DNA of 64,000 bases from Bryobacterales bacterium. Its GTDB lineage: Bacteria > Acidobacteriota > Terriglobia > Bryobacterales > Bryobacteraceae. Position 1 is the stretch's first letter. Each line of letters opens with the position of its first letter. The notes below the pieces were generated by a model. The model saw only the letters and a program-made list of their open reading frames with translations. It searched no databases and was not told where the DNA came from. Made by a program: the position numbers and the translations under genes. Positions 8,970 to 16,816 of this stretch are shown here, piece after piece. The stretch spans positions 62,001-126,000 of the forward strand of contig JADKID010000017.1 in the NCBI GenBank assembly GCA_016721425.1. The letters run 5' to 3'.

Positions 8970-10297
8970 GACGCATCGCGGTAGTGCTGACGATGGCGAC
9001 GCTGGGGGCTTTTGCCCAGAACTGGCCGGCGTTCCGCGGGCCGATGGCATCGGGAATCTCCGACGGCATGGCGCCGCCGGTGAAGTGGGATGCGGAAAAG
9101 GGCACGAACGTGGCGTGGAAGACGCCGGTGGCGGGCATCTCGGTATCGAGCCCGGTGATCTGGGGCGACAAGGTGTTTCTGGTTACGTCGGTCTCGTCCG
9201 ATCCGAAATCGGAGTTCCGCGCGGGCCTATACGGCGACACGGAACCGGCGAAGGACAACAGCGAGCACACGTGGAAGGTGATCTGCCTGGAGCTGAAATC
9301 GGGCAAAATGCTATGGGAGCAGACGGCGTTTAAGGGCGTGCCGAAGACGAAGCGGCACCCAAAGGCGAGCCAGTCTTCGCCCTCGCCGGTGGTGGACGGC
9401 AAGCGTGTGGTGGCGTGGTTTGGCAGTGAGGGCTTGTACGCCTACGACTTGAACGGCAAGCCGCTGTGGAAGAAGGATCTGGGCGTGGTGGACTCGGGCT
9501 GGTTTTTCGACCCGGACTATCAGTGGGGTGTAGCGAGCTCGCCGGTGCTGTGGAAGGACCGGGTGTATTTGCAGGCCGATCAGCAGAAGGGATCGTTCAT
9601 CGCGGCCTACGACGCGGCGGGCGGCAAGGAGCTATGGCGCACGAGCAGGGACGAGATCTCGACGTGGGGCACTCCGGTGGTGCTGGAGTATGAGGGCAAG
9701 GCGCAACTGGTGACCAACGGGACCAAGGGCGTGCGCAGCTACGATCCGGAGACGGGCAAGGTGATCTGGCAGTATCTGGGCAAGAACTCGGAGATCACGT
9801 GCCCGACGCCGGTGCTGGGCAAAGGGCTGATTTACGTGACGGCGGGGTATCCGCCCGTACAGCCAATCCTGGCGATCCGCTGGGGCGCGACGGGCGAGAT
9901 CACGCTGAAGGACGGCGTGGAGACGAACGAGGGTATCCTGTGGAGCAAGATGAGGGGCGGCTCATATCAGCCCTCGCCGATAGTGTACGGCGGGCTGCTG
10001 TACATCTGCTCCAACCAGGGCATTTTGAGCGTGTACGACGCGGCGACGGGGGAGCGGAAGTACCAGCAGCGGATTGCGGGCAAGGGTGGATCGTTTTCGG
10101 CGTCGCCGATCGCCTCCGATGGGCGGATCTATCTGGCGAGCGAGGACGGCGAGGTGCATGTGGTGAAGGCAGGCGTGGCGTATGAGCTGCTGGCGACCAA
10201 CCCGGTGGGCGAGGTGATGATGGGAACGCCGGCGATCACGAAGGGAATGATCGTGGTGCGCGGGATGAAGAACGTGTACGCGATCGCCGAAAAGTAG
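8966..10297 (+). CDS. Secreted PQQ-like beta-propeller protein
   Basis: This 443-residue protein is the third propeller of the region. It has a signal peptide (MRRIAVVLTMATLGAFAQ) followed directly by NWPAFRGPMASGISDG, the usual opening of these propellers. Blade motifs such as GKPLWKKDLG, GKELWRTSRD and GKVIWQYLG are spaced by 40-60 residues. The start at 8966 overlaps the ankyrin gene's stop (ATGA). No haem, PQQ-disulfide (Cys-Cys) or catalytic set is visible. With the two propellers on the other strand it suggests a set of exported binding or redox proteins, function unknown. Confidence 0.88.
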   Translation: MRRIAVVLTMATLGAFAQNWPAFRGPMASGISDGMAPPVKWDAEKGTNVAWKTPVAGISVSSPVIWGDKVFLVTSVSSDPKSEFRAGLYGDTEPAKDNSEHTWKVICLELKSGKMLWEQTAFKGVPKTKRHPKASQSSPSPVVDGKRVVAWFGSEGLYAYDLNGKPLWKKDLGVVDSGWFFDPDYQWGVASSPVLWKDRVYLQADQQKGSFIAAYDAAGGKELWRTSRDEISTWGTPVVLEYEGKAQLVTNGTKGVRSYDPETGKVIWQYLGKNSEITCPTPVLGKGLIYVTAGYPPVQPILAIRWGATGEITLKDGVETNEGILWSKMRGGSYQPSPIVYGGLLYICSNQGILSVYDAATGERKYQQRIAGKGGSFSASPIASDGRIYLASEDGEVHVVKAGVAYELLATNPVGEVMMGTPAITKGMIVVRGMKNVYAIAEK

Positions 10298-10311
10298 CTC
10301 GTGTTTGCGAC

Positions 10312-10337
10312 ACTGGTTTCATTGTGTTGAAACCAGT
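10312..10337 (+). promoter_or_regulatory. Perfect hairpin over the start codon of the S9 peptidase gene
   Basis: The arms ACTGGTTTCA (10312-10321) and TGAAACCAGT (10328-10337) are exact reverse complements with a six-base loop TTGTGT. The GTG start at 10324 lies in the loop. There is no Shine-Dalgarno sequence ahead of it and no T-run after it. This could regulate translation, act as a protein-binding operator, or be a weak terminator for the propeller gene. Confidence 0.5.
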
Positions 10338-12657
10338 TGTCTCGCTCTTATTGTGTGTTTCTCTCCTCCCTGCACAGCAGGCGCCGCTGACCGTGGATTG
10401 GATCATGCGGGGTCCGGAGCTGTATGGACACGCGCCGCGGGCGGTGCGCTGGTCCGGCGACGGGCAGCGGGTGTATTTCCTGTGGAAACAGGCGGCGGAG
10501 CCATTGGAGAAGGAGTTCTCCACGTGGGTGGTGGGGCGTGACGGAGCGGGGCTGAAGCAACTGACGGAGGAAGAGGCGCGTCTGGCGCCTCCGGTATCTG
10601 GGCACGAATCGAAAGACAAGCGGTGGGTGGTGTATGCCGAGCGCGGAGATGTCTATCTCTACGACCGGACGAACGACAAACGGCGGCAACTGACGAAGAC
10701 GGGCGACGCGGAGACGAATCCGCGCCTGACCGCGGACGGCAAGCGGGTGACGTTTGTGCGCGGCGGGAATTTGTATGCGCTGTCGTTGACGGATGGAATG
10801 CTGGAGCAGCTCACCAACATTCGCCCGGCGGGCGCGGGTGGGGCGGGCGCGGGTCCTGCGGACGCGGCCAAGAAGGGCACGGAGAGCCAGGAGACGGCGA
10901 AGAGGGAAGAGCGGGCGCTGCTGGAGGTGATCGAGCGTCGGGCGAAGAAGCGCGAGGAGGACGAGGCCAAGCGCAAGAAGGAAGAGGCGCGGAAGCCTTG
11001 GACGCTGGCAGCGCGGCAGACTGTGGCGAGCTTGGTGTTGTCACCGGACGAGAGCTATGTGCTGGCCACGGTGATGGAGCCGGCCTCCGATGCGAAGAAC
11101 ACAGTGGTGCCCAGCTATGTGACGGAATCGGCTTACACGGAGAGCCTGCCATCGCGATCGAAAGTGGGCGACGCGCAGGCTCGGATGCGCACCGCGCTGG
11201 TGCGGACACAGAGCGGCGAGGTGGTGTGGCTCGACCACGGGCAGAAAGAGAAGCAGGGCGACAAGGAAGTGGAGCGCGCGGTGATGCTCTTCAACGCGCA
11301 GTGGTCCGACGACGGGACGAAGCTGGCGTTGCTGGGACGCGCGGGGAACAACAAGGATCGATGGGTGTTTGCGGTGGACGCGGCGACGGGCAAGCTGCGG
11401 GTGCTGTTCCATTTGCACGACGACGCGTGGGTGGACGGGCCGGGCGGGCGGTCGCTAGGGTGGCTGGGCGATGACCGGACGGTGTGGTTTCAGGCGGAGC
11501 GGGACGGGTGGTCGCATCTGTATGCGGTGGGCTGGGAGGGCGGCGAGCCGAGGCAATTGACGTCGGGGCCGTGGGAGGTGGAATCGGCGGAGCTCTCGCA
11601 GGACAAAAAGGTGTTCTGGCTGAATACGGGCGAGGAGAGCCCGCATGAGCGGCACGTCTATTCGATGCCCGTGGGCGGCGGGGCGCGATCGAAGATCACG
11701 CGGCGGCCGGGGAATTTCGAGGCGACGCTTTCTCCGGATGAGAAGACGGCGGCGGTGCTCTTCAGCTACACCAATCAGCCGCCGGAGTTGTATCTGATGG
11801 ACAACCGGCCTGGGGCGGAGATGAAGCGGGTGACGACGTCGCCGGCGGCGGAATTTCGCGCGCGGGCGTGGCTGGACGCGCCGATTGTGCAGATCCCGGC
11901 GCGGGACGGGGCAAAGGTGCCGGCGCGGCTGTACCAGCCGAAGGGGTGGAAGGCGGGTGGCCCGGCGGTGATCTTCGTGCATGGCGCGGGGTATCTGCAG
12001 AACGTGCACCGATGGTGGTCCAGCTATTCGCGCGAGTATATGTTCCACCATCTGCTGATGGAGCGCGGGTACACGGTGATCGATATCGACTACCGCGGGT
12101 CGGCCGGCTACGGGCGGGACTGGCGGACGGGGATCTACCGGTTTATGGGCGGCAAGGATCTGGACGATCAGGTGGACGCGGCGCGGTGGCTGGTGCGGGA
12201 GAAGGGCGTGGATGCGAAGCGGATCGGGCTGTATGGCGGATCGTATGGCGGGTTCATCACGCTGATGGCGATGTTCACGCAGCCGGGCGTGTTTGCGGCG
12301 GGGGCGGCGTTGCGGCCGGTGACGGATTGGGCGCACTACAACCACGGGTATACGGGGAGCATTCTGAATTTGCCGCAGAAGGATCAGGAGGCGTACAAGC
12401 GGAGCTCACCGATTTACCATGCGGCAGGGTTGCAGGGGGCGCTGTTAATTTGTCACGGGATGGTGGATGTGAACGTGCATTTCCAGGATTCGGTGCGGCT
12501 GGCCCAGAAGCTGATCGAGCTGCGAAAGGAGCGGTGGGAGCTGGCAGCGTACCCTGTGGAGGATCACGGGTTTGTGCAGGCGAGCAGCTGGGCGGATGAG
12601 TATAAGAGGATTTTGAAGTTGTTTGAGGTGAATTTGCGGGGGGTGGGCGCGCAGTGA
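10324..12657 (+). CDS. Secreted S9 family prolyl oligopeptidase
   Basis: The 777-residue product is a serine peptidase of the DPP IV/acylaminoacyl-peptidase type that cleaves short peptides, here probably in the periplasm because residues 1-20 form a signal peptide (MLKPVVSLLLCVSLLPAQQ). The N-terminal two thirds form the beta-propeller with blade motifs such as DGAGLKQLTEEEA; a charged lysine/glutamate-rich insertion lies at about 190-225. The C-terminal alpha/beta-hydrolase domain has the nucleophile elbow GGSYGG (Ser640), the acid Asp715 in MVDVN and the base His748 in EDHGF. The GTG start at 10324 has no ribosome binding site and sits in a hairpin loop. A TTG at 10327 is possible. Confidence 0.92.
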   Translation: MLKPVVSLLLCVSLLPAQQAPLTVDWIMRGPELYGHAPRAVRWSGDGQRVYFLWKQAAEPLEKEFSTWVVGRDGAGLKQLTEEEARLAPPVSGHESKDKRWVVYAERGDVYLYDRTNDKRRQLTKTGDAETNPRLTADGKRVTFVRGGNLYALSLTDGMLEQLTNIRPAGAGGAGAGPADAAKKGTESQETAKREERALLEVIERRAKKREEDEAKRKKEEARKPWTLAARQTVASLVLSPDESYVLATVMEPASDAKNTVVPSYVTESAYTESLPSRSKVGDAQARMRTALVRTQSGEVVWLDHGQKEKQGDKEVERAVMLFNAQWSDDGTKLALLGRAGNNKDRWVFAVDAATGKLRVLFHLHDDAWVDGPGGRSLGWLGDDRTVWFQAERDGWSHLYAVGWEGGEPRQLTSGPWEVESAELSQDKKVFWLNTGEESPHERHVYSMPVGGGARSKITRRPGNFEATLSPDEKTAAVLFSYTNQPPELYLMDNRPGAEMKRVTTSPAAEFRARAWLDAPIVQIPARDGAKVPARLYQPKGWKAGGPAVIFVHGAGYLQNVHRWWSSYSREYMFHHLLMERGYTVIDIDYRGSAGYGRDWRTGIYRFMGGKDLDDQVDAARWLVREKGVDAKRIGLYGGSYGGFITLMAMFTQPGVFAAGAALRPVTDWAHYNHGYTGSILNLPQKDQEAYKRSSPIYHAAGLQGALLICHGMVDVNVHFQDSVRLAQKLIELRKERWELAAYPVEDHGFVQASSWADEYKRILKLFEVNLRGVGAQ

Positions 12658-12688
12658 GCGGCGACCGTTTCGACGCCGTTGATTGCTT

Positions 12689-13060
12689 CTAGTTAGTGGG
12701 GCGTAGCGGCGGGGGCGCACGGCGGGTGGCGCGGCGGGTGAGCATTCGGGGATCCAGGAGGTGCAGGGGCTTGAACTCGGATTTGGACCAATGGGAGCCA
12801 TCCTCGAAGTGCACTCCGATGAGGTGGCCGAAATCCTTGTGCTGGCAGTAGCGGACCACGCCATGGTACTCGCCGGCTGGATAAGAGATGCGAACGACGG
12901 TGAGGAGCGGGATGGGCACGTCCACCTGGAGACAGGCGCCGGAGGCGGAGATATCCTCAAGATTGGCCACGAGCCGGCGGCTGCGGCCGGATTTTTCGCG
13001 CCAGCGGAGGTCCACCAGATCCGCGCACATCATCCGAGGTTCGGAACGCTGTTCTCTCAT
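12689..13060 (-). CDS. PilZ domain protein
   Basis: PilZ domains bind cyclic di-GMP. The 123-residue product carries the two binding motifs: an R-x-x-x-R (RSEPR, residues 5-9) and the D-x-S-x-x-G motif in LEDISASGACL (about residues 34-44). The domain ends near residue 95, and a basic, arginine- and proline-rich tail of about 20 residues follows. It is a single-domain protein and so probably an adaptor that responds to c-di-GMP; the target is unknown. It converges with the peptidase gene, and an inverted repeat lies just upstream of its start. Confidence 0.85.
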   Translation of the reverse strand: MREQRSEPRMMCADLVDLRWREKSGRSRRLVANLEDISASGACLQVDVPIPLLTVVRISYPAGEYHGVVRYCQHKDFGHLIGVHFEDGSHWSKSEFKPLHLLDPRMLTRRATRRAPPPLRPTN

Positions 13061-13062
13061 AC

Positions 13063-13085
13063 AAGTACTAGATCGACTGGTACTT
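13063..13085. promoter_or_regulatory. Inverted repeat upstream of the PilZ gene
   Basis: The arms AAGTAC (13063-13068) and GTACTT (13080-13085) are separated by 11 bases, three bases from the PilZ ATG. The spacing of about one helical turn and the position suggest an operator, but the arms are short and chance is not excluded. Confidence 0.3.
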
Positions 13086-13196
13086 CAGTTCCGCGTGTGG
13101 GCGATTTACCTCAGATGGATATAGGGATGCGGCTTACTTCCGGATGGTGTCCGGCGTTGTTTTGGGGAACTTCGGGCGGGCCCGCCGCGTAGGAGA

Positions 13197-14396
13197 ATGG
13201 GAGAGCCACATCCTGAAATGAGTTCAGCCAACATCCGATATCACGCCCTGGACAGCATGCGGGCCAGCATGATGCTGATGGGGATCTACCTGCATGTAGT
13301 GGTAGGCTATTCCGGCAACGGGCATTGGCCGTACATTGATCCGCACCCGACGCCGGTGCTGGACTTCACGTTGGGGATCATCCATGGGTTCCGGATGCCG
13401 GCGTTTTACGTGATGGCCGGCTTTTTCGGGGCGCTGCTGTGGAACGGGCGCGGGCCGGCGGCATTTGCATCGAACCGGGTGAAGAGGATCTTGATTCCGT
13501 TTGCCCTGTTCTGGTCGCTGATGTTCCCGGTGGTGGCGGCGATGGTGATCAGCCTGGAGAAGGGCTCGCAGTTCGTCTGGCCTGCGTTTGCGAGCGGCAC
13601 GGTATTGGGCAGGCTGCATCCGCTGCACCTGTGGTTTCTGGAGTATCTGCTGATCCTCTACGCGATTGGCGGGCTGGTAGCCTGGGCGTCGCAGTGGTGG
13701 CCGGCCGGCTGGATGGAGCGGATCCATGCGGCGTACCGGTGGGCATTGCAGCGGTGGTATGCGCCGGCGCTGTTCGCGCTGTTTTCCTGGGTGCAACTGG
13801 CGGGAATGCGGGGCAACCTGAAGGACTGCGACGGGTTCATGCCGGAGTTGCCGATCCTAGCGGCCTATATTCCTCCGTTCGCATTCGGGTGGCTGCTGTA
13901 CCACCATCGCGATCTGCTGGACCGGTTCCGGCAGCACATCCCGCTGTATGTGGCGGTGGGCGTACCGGCGTTTCTGGTGTATGGACTGGTGCCAGGCGGG
14001 ACGTATCCGTTTGTGAAGGCGGCGGGGAACGTGCTGTTCTGCTGGCTGATGATCTTCGTGTGCACCGGGCTGTTTTTGAAGTATTGCAGCGGGGCGAGCG
14101 CGCGGTGGCGGTACATGTCGGATGCGTCCTACTGGCTCTTCATCGTGCACATGCCGGTGGTGGTGGGGTTGCAGGTGCTGCTGCTGCCGCTGCCGTTGCC
14201 GGCGCTGGCCAAGGTGCCGATCGTGTTGGCGGCGGCAGTGGGGCTGCTGCTGATCAGCTATGACCTGATGGTGCGGCCGACGTGGATTGGGGCGCTGTTA
14301 AACGGGCGGCGCTATCCGCGGGGGTTGGCGCAGGTGCGGCGGGAGGACGAGCCTAAGCCCGGCCCCCAAACGTGCGAGTCTCCGTCGACACCCTGA
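13197..14396 (+). CDS. Acyltransferase 3 family integral membrane protein (OpgC/MdoC-like)
   Basis: The 399-residue product is a polytopic membrane protein with about ten hydrophobic segments. Near the N terminus it has the acyltransferase-3 signature ALDSMRASMMLMGIYLHVVV, including the conserved His that takes part in O-acyl transfer. Sequence style (VRPTWIGALLNGRR at the end; long hydrophobic helices) resembles OpgC-like proteins that modify glucans. The acceptor is unknown. The start is uncertain: the ATG at 13197 follows AGGAG by only one base, while the in-frame ATG at 13218 has GGGAG at 13199-13203, fourteen bases upstream. A 12-base palindrome GGCGGGCCCGCC lies at 13175-13186. Confidence 0.88.
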   Translation: MGEPHPEMSSANIRYHALDSMRASMMLMGIYLHVVVGYSGNGHWPYIDPHPTPVLDFTLGIIHGFRMPAFYVMAGFFGALLWNGRGPAAFASNRVKRILIPFALFWSLMFPVVAAMVISLEKGSQFVWPAFASGTVLGRLHPLHLWFLEYLLILYAIGGLVAWASQWWPAGWMERIHAAYRWALQRWYAPALFALFSWVQLAGMRGNLKDCDGFMPELPILAAYIPPFAFGWLLYHHRDLLDRFRQHIPLYVAVGVPAFLVYGLVPGGTYPFVKAAGNVLFCWLMIFVCTGLFLKYCSGASARWRYMSDASYWLFIVHMPVVVGLQVLLLPLPLPALAKVPIVLAAAVGLLLISYDLMVRPTWIGALLNGRRYPRGLAQVRREDEPKPGPQTCESPSTP

Positions 14397-14928
14397 CCTT
14401 TTCGCCTTCCTTGATGAAGAGGGGGACGCGGATCTCGAGGCCGGTTTCGAGCGTGGCGGGCTTGGTGACGCTGCCGCTGGAGGAATCGCCGCGGACGCCG
14501 GGCTCCGAGACGGTGACTTCGAGCTCGACGACGGGCGGGAGTTCCAGGCCGATGGGGTTGCCGTTGTACTTGAGCAACTGCAGAAGGAGGCCGCCGATGA
14601 GGAAGTCCGTGGCGTTGCCGACCATCTCATCGGTGAGGGTGAGGGTCTCGTAGCTTTCCTGATCCAGGAAGTGGGCGCCGCTGCTATCGCTGTAGAGGTA
14701 AGAGGTCTGGACGCGCTGGAGATCCGGCTCCTTGAACTTGTCGCCGGCCTTGAAGGTCTTCTCGAAGACGGCGTTGGTGAGGAGGTTGCGCATCTTGAGA
14801 CGCACCAGGGTTTGGCCGCCGCGGGCGGTGGGAGAGCTGACCTCCGCATCGAGGCAGGAGTACGGGGTGTTCTCATGCTCGAACAGAGTTCTGCGCTTGA
14901 CGGTAATCGCATCGATTTGGACGGCCAT
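14353..14928 (-). CDS. efp: Elongation factor P family protein, EfpL/YeiP-like
   Basis: EF-P proteins enter the ribosomal E site and relieve stalling at proline runs. The 191-residue product has the three-domain layout: KOW-like N domain (MAVQIDAITVKRRTLFEHEN), OB domain with SYLYSDSSGAHF, and C-terminal OB domain with GDSSSGSVTKPATLETG. The start at 14928 is set by GAGGAG just upstream and by alignment to the EF-P N terminus; an upstream extension to 14982 is rejected. The domain I loop reads SPTARGGQT with Arg36 at the tip, as in YeiP/EfpL, not the K-P-G-K-G of lysine-modified EF-P. The end TRTFGGRA also resembles YeiP. Confidence 0.9.
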   Translation of the reverse strand: MAVQIDAITVKRRTLFEHENTPYSCLDAEVSSPTARGGQTLVRLKMRNLLTNAVFEKTFKAGDKFKEPDLQRVQTSYLYSDSSGAHFLDQESYETLTLTDEMVGNATDFLIGGLLLQLLKYNGNPIGLELPPVVELEVTVSEPGVRGDSSSGSVTKPATLETGLEIRVPLFIKEGEKVRVSTETRTFGGRA

Positions 14929-15003
14929 AGTCTCCTCAGGGCGGGCAAAGCGGGCGCGGGCCCAGATCTGATTTTCGCTCATGAGGGGGTGGGAGGGCTA
15001 GGG

Positions 15004-15025
15004 GGCGCGTTTCGTATCGCGCGCC
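15004..15025. promoter_or_regulatory. GC-rich inverted repeat upstream of guaD
   Basis: The arms GGCGCG (15004-15009) and CGCGCC (15020-15025) are separated by ten bases, and lie 17 bases before the guaD start and between two divergent genes. A TACACT hexamer follows at 15034-15039. It may be an operator; in a GC-rich genome the chance level is high. Confidence 0.25.
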
Positions 15026-15041
15026 ACGTGGCAGTACACTG

Positions 15042-15515
15042 ATGATCGTGCATGAAGATTTCCTCCGGCGGGCGATCGCGCTCGCCTCTGACAATGCGAC
15101 GGGGGGGACGGGTGGACCGTTTGGCGCGGTGATTGTGCGCGACGGCGCAGTGCTCGCCGAGGGCGCCAACCATGTCACGACGTGGCATGACCCAACGGCG
15201 CATGCCGAGGTGGTGGCCATCCGTGAGGCATGCCGGGAGCTGGGCACGCATGAGCTGCGCGGGTGCGTGATCTATGCGTCGTGCGAGCCTTGCCCGATGT
15301 GCCTGGCGGCGATCTATTGGGCGCGGCTCGACGCGCTCTATTACGCCGCGTCGCGGCACGATGCGGCCGACGCGGGCTTCGACGACAGTTTTCTCTATGC
15401 GCAGATTCCGCTGGCGGAGGAGGCGCGGGCGCTGCCCACGGCGCGGCTGCTGGCGGAGGAGGCCGTGCGGCCATTTGCCATTTGGCGCGAGAGTGTGACT
15501 AAAATCCCTTACTAG
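15042..15515 (+). CDS. guaD: Guanine deaminase / nucleoside deaminase
   Basis: This cytidine-deaminase-fold zinc enzyme converts guanine to xanthine in purine salvage. The 157-residue product has the zinc site His54-Ala-Glu56 (HAEVVAIREA) and P-C-x-x-C (Cys84, Cys87) in SCEPCPMC, with Glu56 as proton shuttle. The C-terminal half (AIYWARLDALYYAA, DAADAGFDDSFLY) matches the Bacillus GuaD type rather than tRNA adenosine deaminase TadA, including the C-terminal domain-swap segment PFAIWRESVTKIPY. It is followed by ybjQ after nine bases. Assignment as GuaD is by resemblance; activity on other bases is possible. Confidence 0.88.
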   Translation: MIVHEDFLRRAIALASDNATGGTGGPFGAVIVRDGAVLAEGANHVTTWHDPTAHAEVVAIREACRELGTHELRGCVIYASCEPCPMCLAAIYWARLDALYYAASRHDAADAGFDDSFLYAQIPLAEEARALPTARLLAEEAVRPFAIWRESVTKIPY

Positions 15516-15524
15516 GTTCCCATC

Positions 15525-15851
15525 ATGCTTGTTGTCACCGCATCCACGCTGCAAGGCAAAAACATCAGCCAGTATCTCGGCATCGTCAGTGGCGAGGCCA
15601 TTCTCGGCGCCAACATCTTCAAGGACTTCTTCGCCGGCATTCGCGACATCGTGGGCGGGCGCAGCGCCTCCTATGAGGGCGAACTGCGAAAAGCCAAGGA
15701 TCTGGCGATTGCGGAGATGTGCGAGCAGGCCCGGCAGATGGGCGGCAACGCAGTGATCGCCGTGGATCTGGATTACGAGACCATCTCGACCTCGCATGGC
15801 GGCGGGATGCTGATGGTGACCGCCGCCGGCACCGCTGTCATCGTCGACTGA
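15525..15851 (+). CDS. YbjQ/UPF0145 family protein
   Basis: A 108-residue cytoplasmic protein of the YbjQ family, which forms pentamers and was named for possible heavy-metal binding; its function is not established. Hallmarks are VVTASTLQGKNISQYLGIVSGE at the start, the R-D-I-V-G-G-R-S segment (about 40-48), the helix YEGELRKAKDLAIAEM, and GGNAVIAVDLDYE before the C-terminal strands. It has no signal peptide or membrane helix. It lies between guaD and potA, nine bases from each, so all may share a transcript. Confidence 0.9.
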   Translation: MLVVTASTLQGKNISQYLGIVSGEAILGANIFKDFFAGIRDIVGGRSASYEGELRKAKDLAIAEMCEQARQMGGNAVIAVDLDYETISTSHGGGMLMVTAAGTAVIVD

Positions 15852-15859
15852 CGGGCGCG

Positions 15860-16816
15860 ATGGGCCACGTGCTGGAGTTGCGGCGGCTCACGAAGCGGTA
15901 TCCGGGGCACGCCGCGCTGGAAGCCCTGACGCTGGAGATCGAGGAGGGCGAGTTCTTCTCGCTGCTGGGTCCTTCGGGCTGCGGCAAGACCACGACGCTG
16001 CGGCTGATTGCGGGCTTTGAAACGCCTACCGAGGGCGAAGTGATCCTGCGCGGCGAGGCTCTGGCCGCCAAGGCTCCGCACGAGCGCAACGTCGCCACGG
16101 TCTTTCAAAACTACGCGCTGTTTCCGCACCTGACAGTACGGGCCAATATCGAATTTGGGCTGCGCTACCGGCGCGGCGTGGAGCGCTCCATTGAACCGGT
16201 AGTGGAGATGCTGCAACTGGGCGGGAAGCTGGATCGCAAGCCGGAGCAGCTTTCCGGCGGGGAGAAGCAGCGGGTGGCGCTGGCGCGGGCGCTTGTGTTG
16301 CGGCCGGATGTATTGCTGCTGGACGAGCCGCTCTCGGCGCTGGATCCGAATCTGCGTGCGCAGGTGCGGACGGAGCTACGGGCGTTGCAGCGGCAGGTGG
16401 GCATCGCGTTTGTGTTCATCACGCACGACCAGGAAGAGGCGCTCTCGGTATCGGACCGCATCGCGCTGCTGCACGGCGGGCGGCTGGAGCAACTGGGGAC
16501 GCCGCGGGAGCTGTATCTGGCGCCGAGGACGCGATTCGCAGCGGGATTTCTGGGCGCGGTGAACTGGGTGCAGGGCGTGGGCGTGCGGCCGGAATGCACG
16601 CGGCTGAGCGTGGATGCGGTGAACGGCGGCGCGCGGTGCGTGGCGGCGACGGTGGTGAGCTCGACGTTTCTCGGCAACTGTTTGCATGTAGAGGCGGTGA
16701 CCGTGGGGGGCGAACGGTGCGTGGCGGAGCTGGCGCGGCACGACACGCCCTACGCCGAGGGGCAGAGCGTACACGTGGTGTGGGATGCGCGCGATGAGCT
16801 GAACGTACCGGGATGA
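15860..16816 (+). CDS. potA: Spermidine/putrescine-type ABC transporter ATP-binding protein
   Basis: This is the ATPase of a polyamine-type importer. The 318-residue product has Walker A GPSGCGKTT (Lys43), Q-loop VFQNYALFPHL, signature LSGGEKQRVALARAL, Walker B LLLDEPLSALD and H-loop ITHDQEEAL; the C-terminal 90 residues form the MOP-like regulatory domain (for example VRPECTRLSVDAV) usual in PotA. The ATG at 15860 follows the ybjQ stop by eight bases; the open frame further upstream is a shadow of ybjQ. It overlaps potB by ATGA. Confidence 0.93.
   Translation: MGHVLELRRLTKRYPGHAALEALTLEIEEGEFFSLLGPSGCGKTTTLRLIAGFETPTEGEVILRGEALAAKAPHERNVATVFQNYALFPHLTVRANIEFGLRYRRGVERSIEPVVEMLQLGGKLDRKPEQLSGGEKQRVALARALVLRPDVLLLDEPLSALDPNLRAQVRTELRALQRQVGIAFVFITHDQEEALSVSDRIALLHGGRLEQLGTPRELYLAPRTRFAAGFLGAVNWVQGVGVRPECTRLSVDAVNGGARCVAATVVSSTFLGNCLHVEAVTVGGERCVAELARHDTPYAEGQSVHVVWDARDELNVPG

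Noticed and set aside
10312..10337. Reading the hairpin purely as an intrinsic terminator of the propeller gene.
   Set aside because: There is no T-run after the stem, and the stem contains the next gene's start codon.
13175..13186. The palindrome GGCGGGCCCGCC as a terminator.
   Set aside because: It has no loop space and no T-run, and such GC palindromes are likely by chance in this genome.
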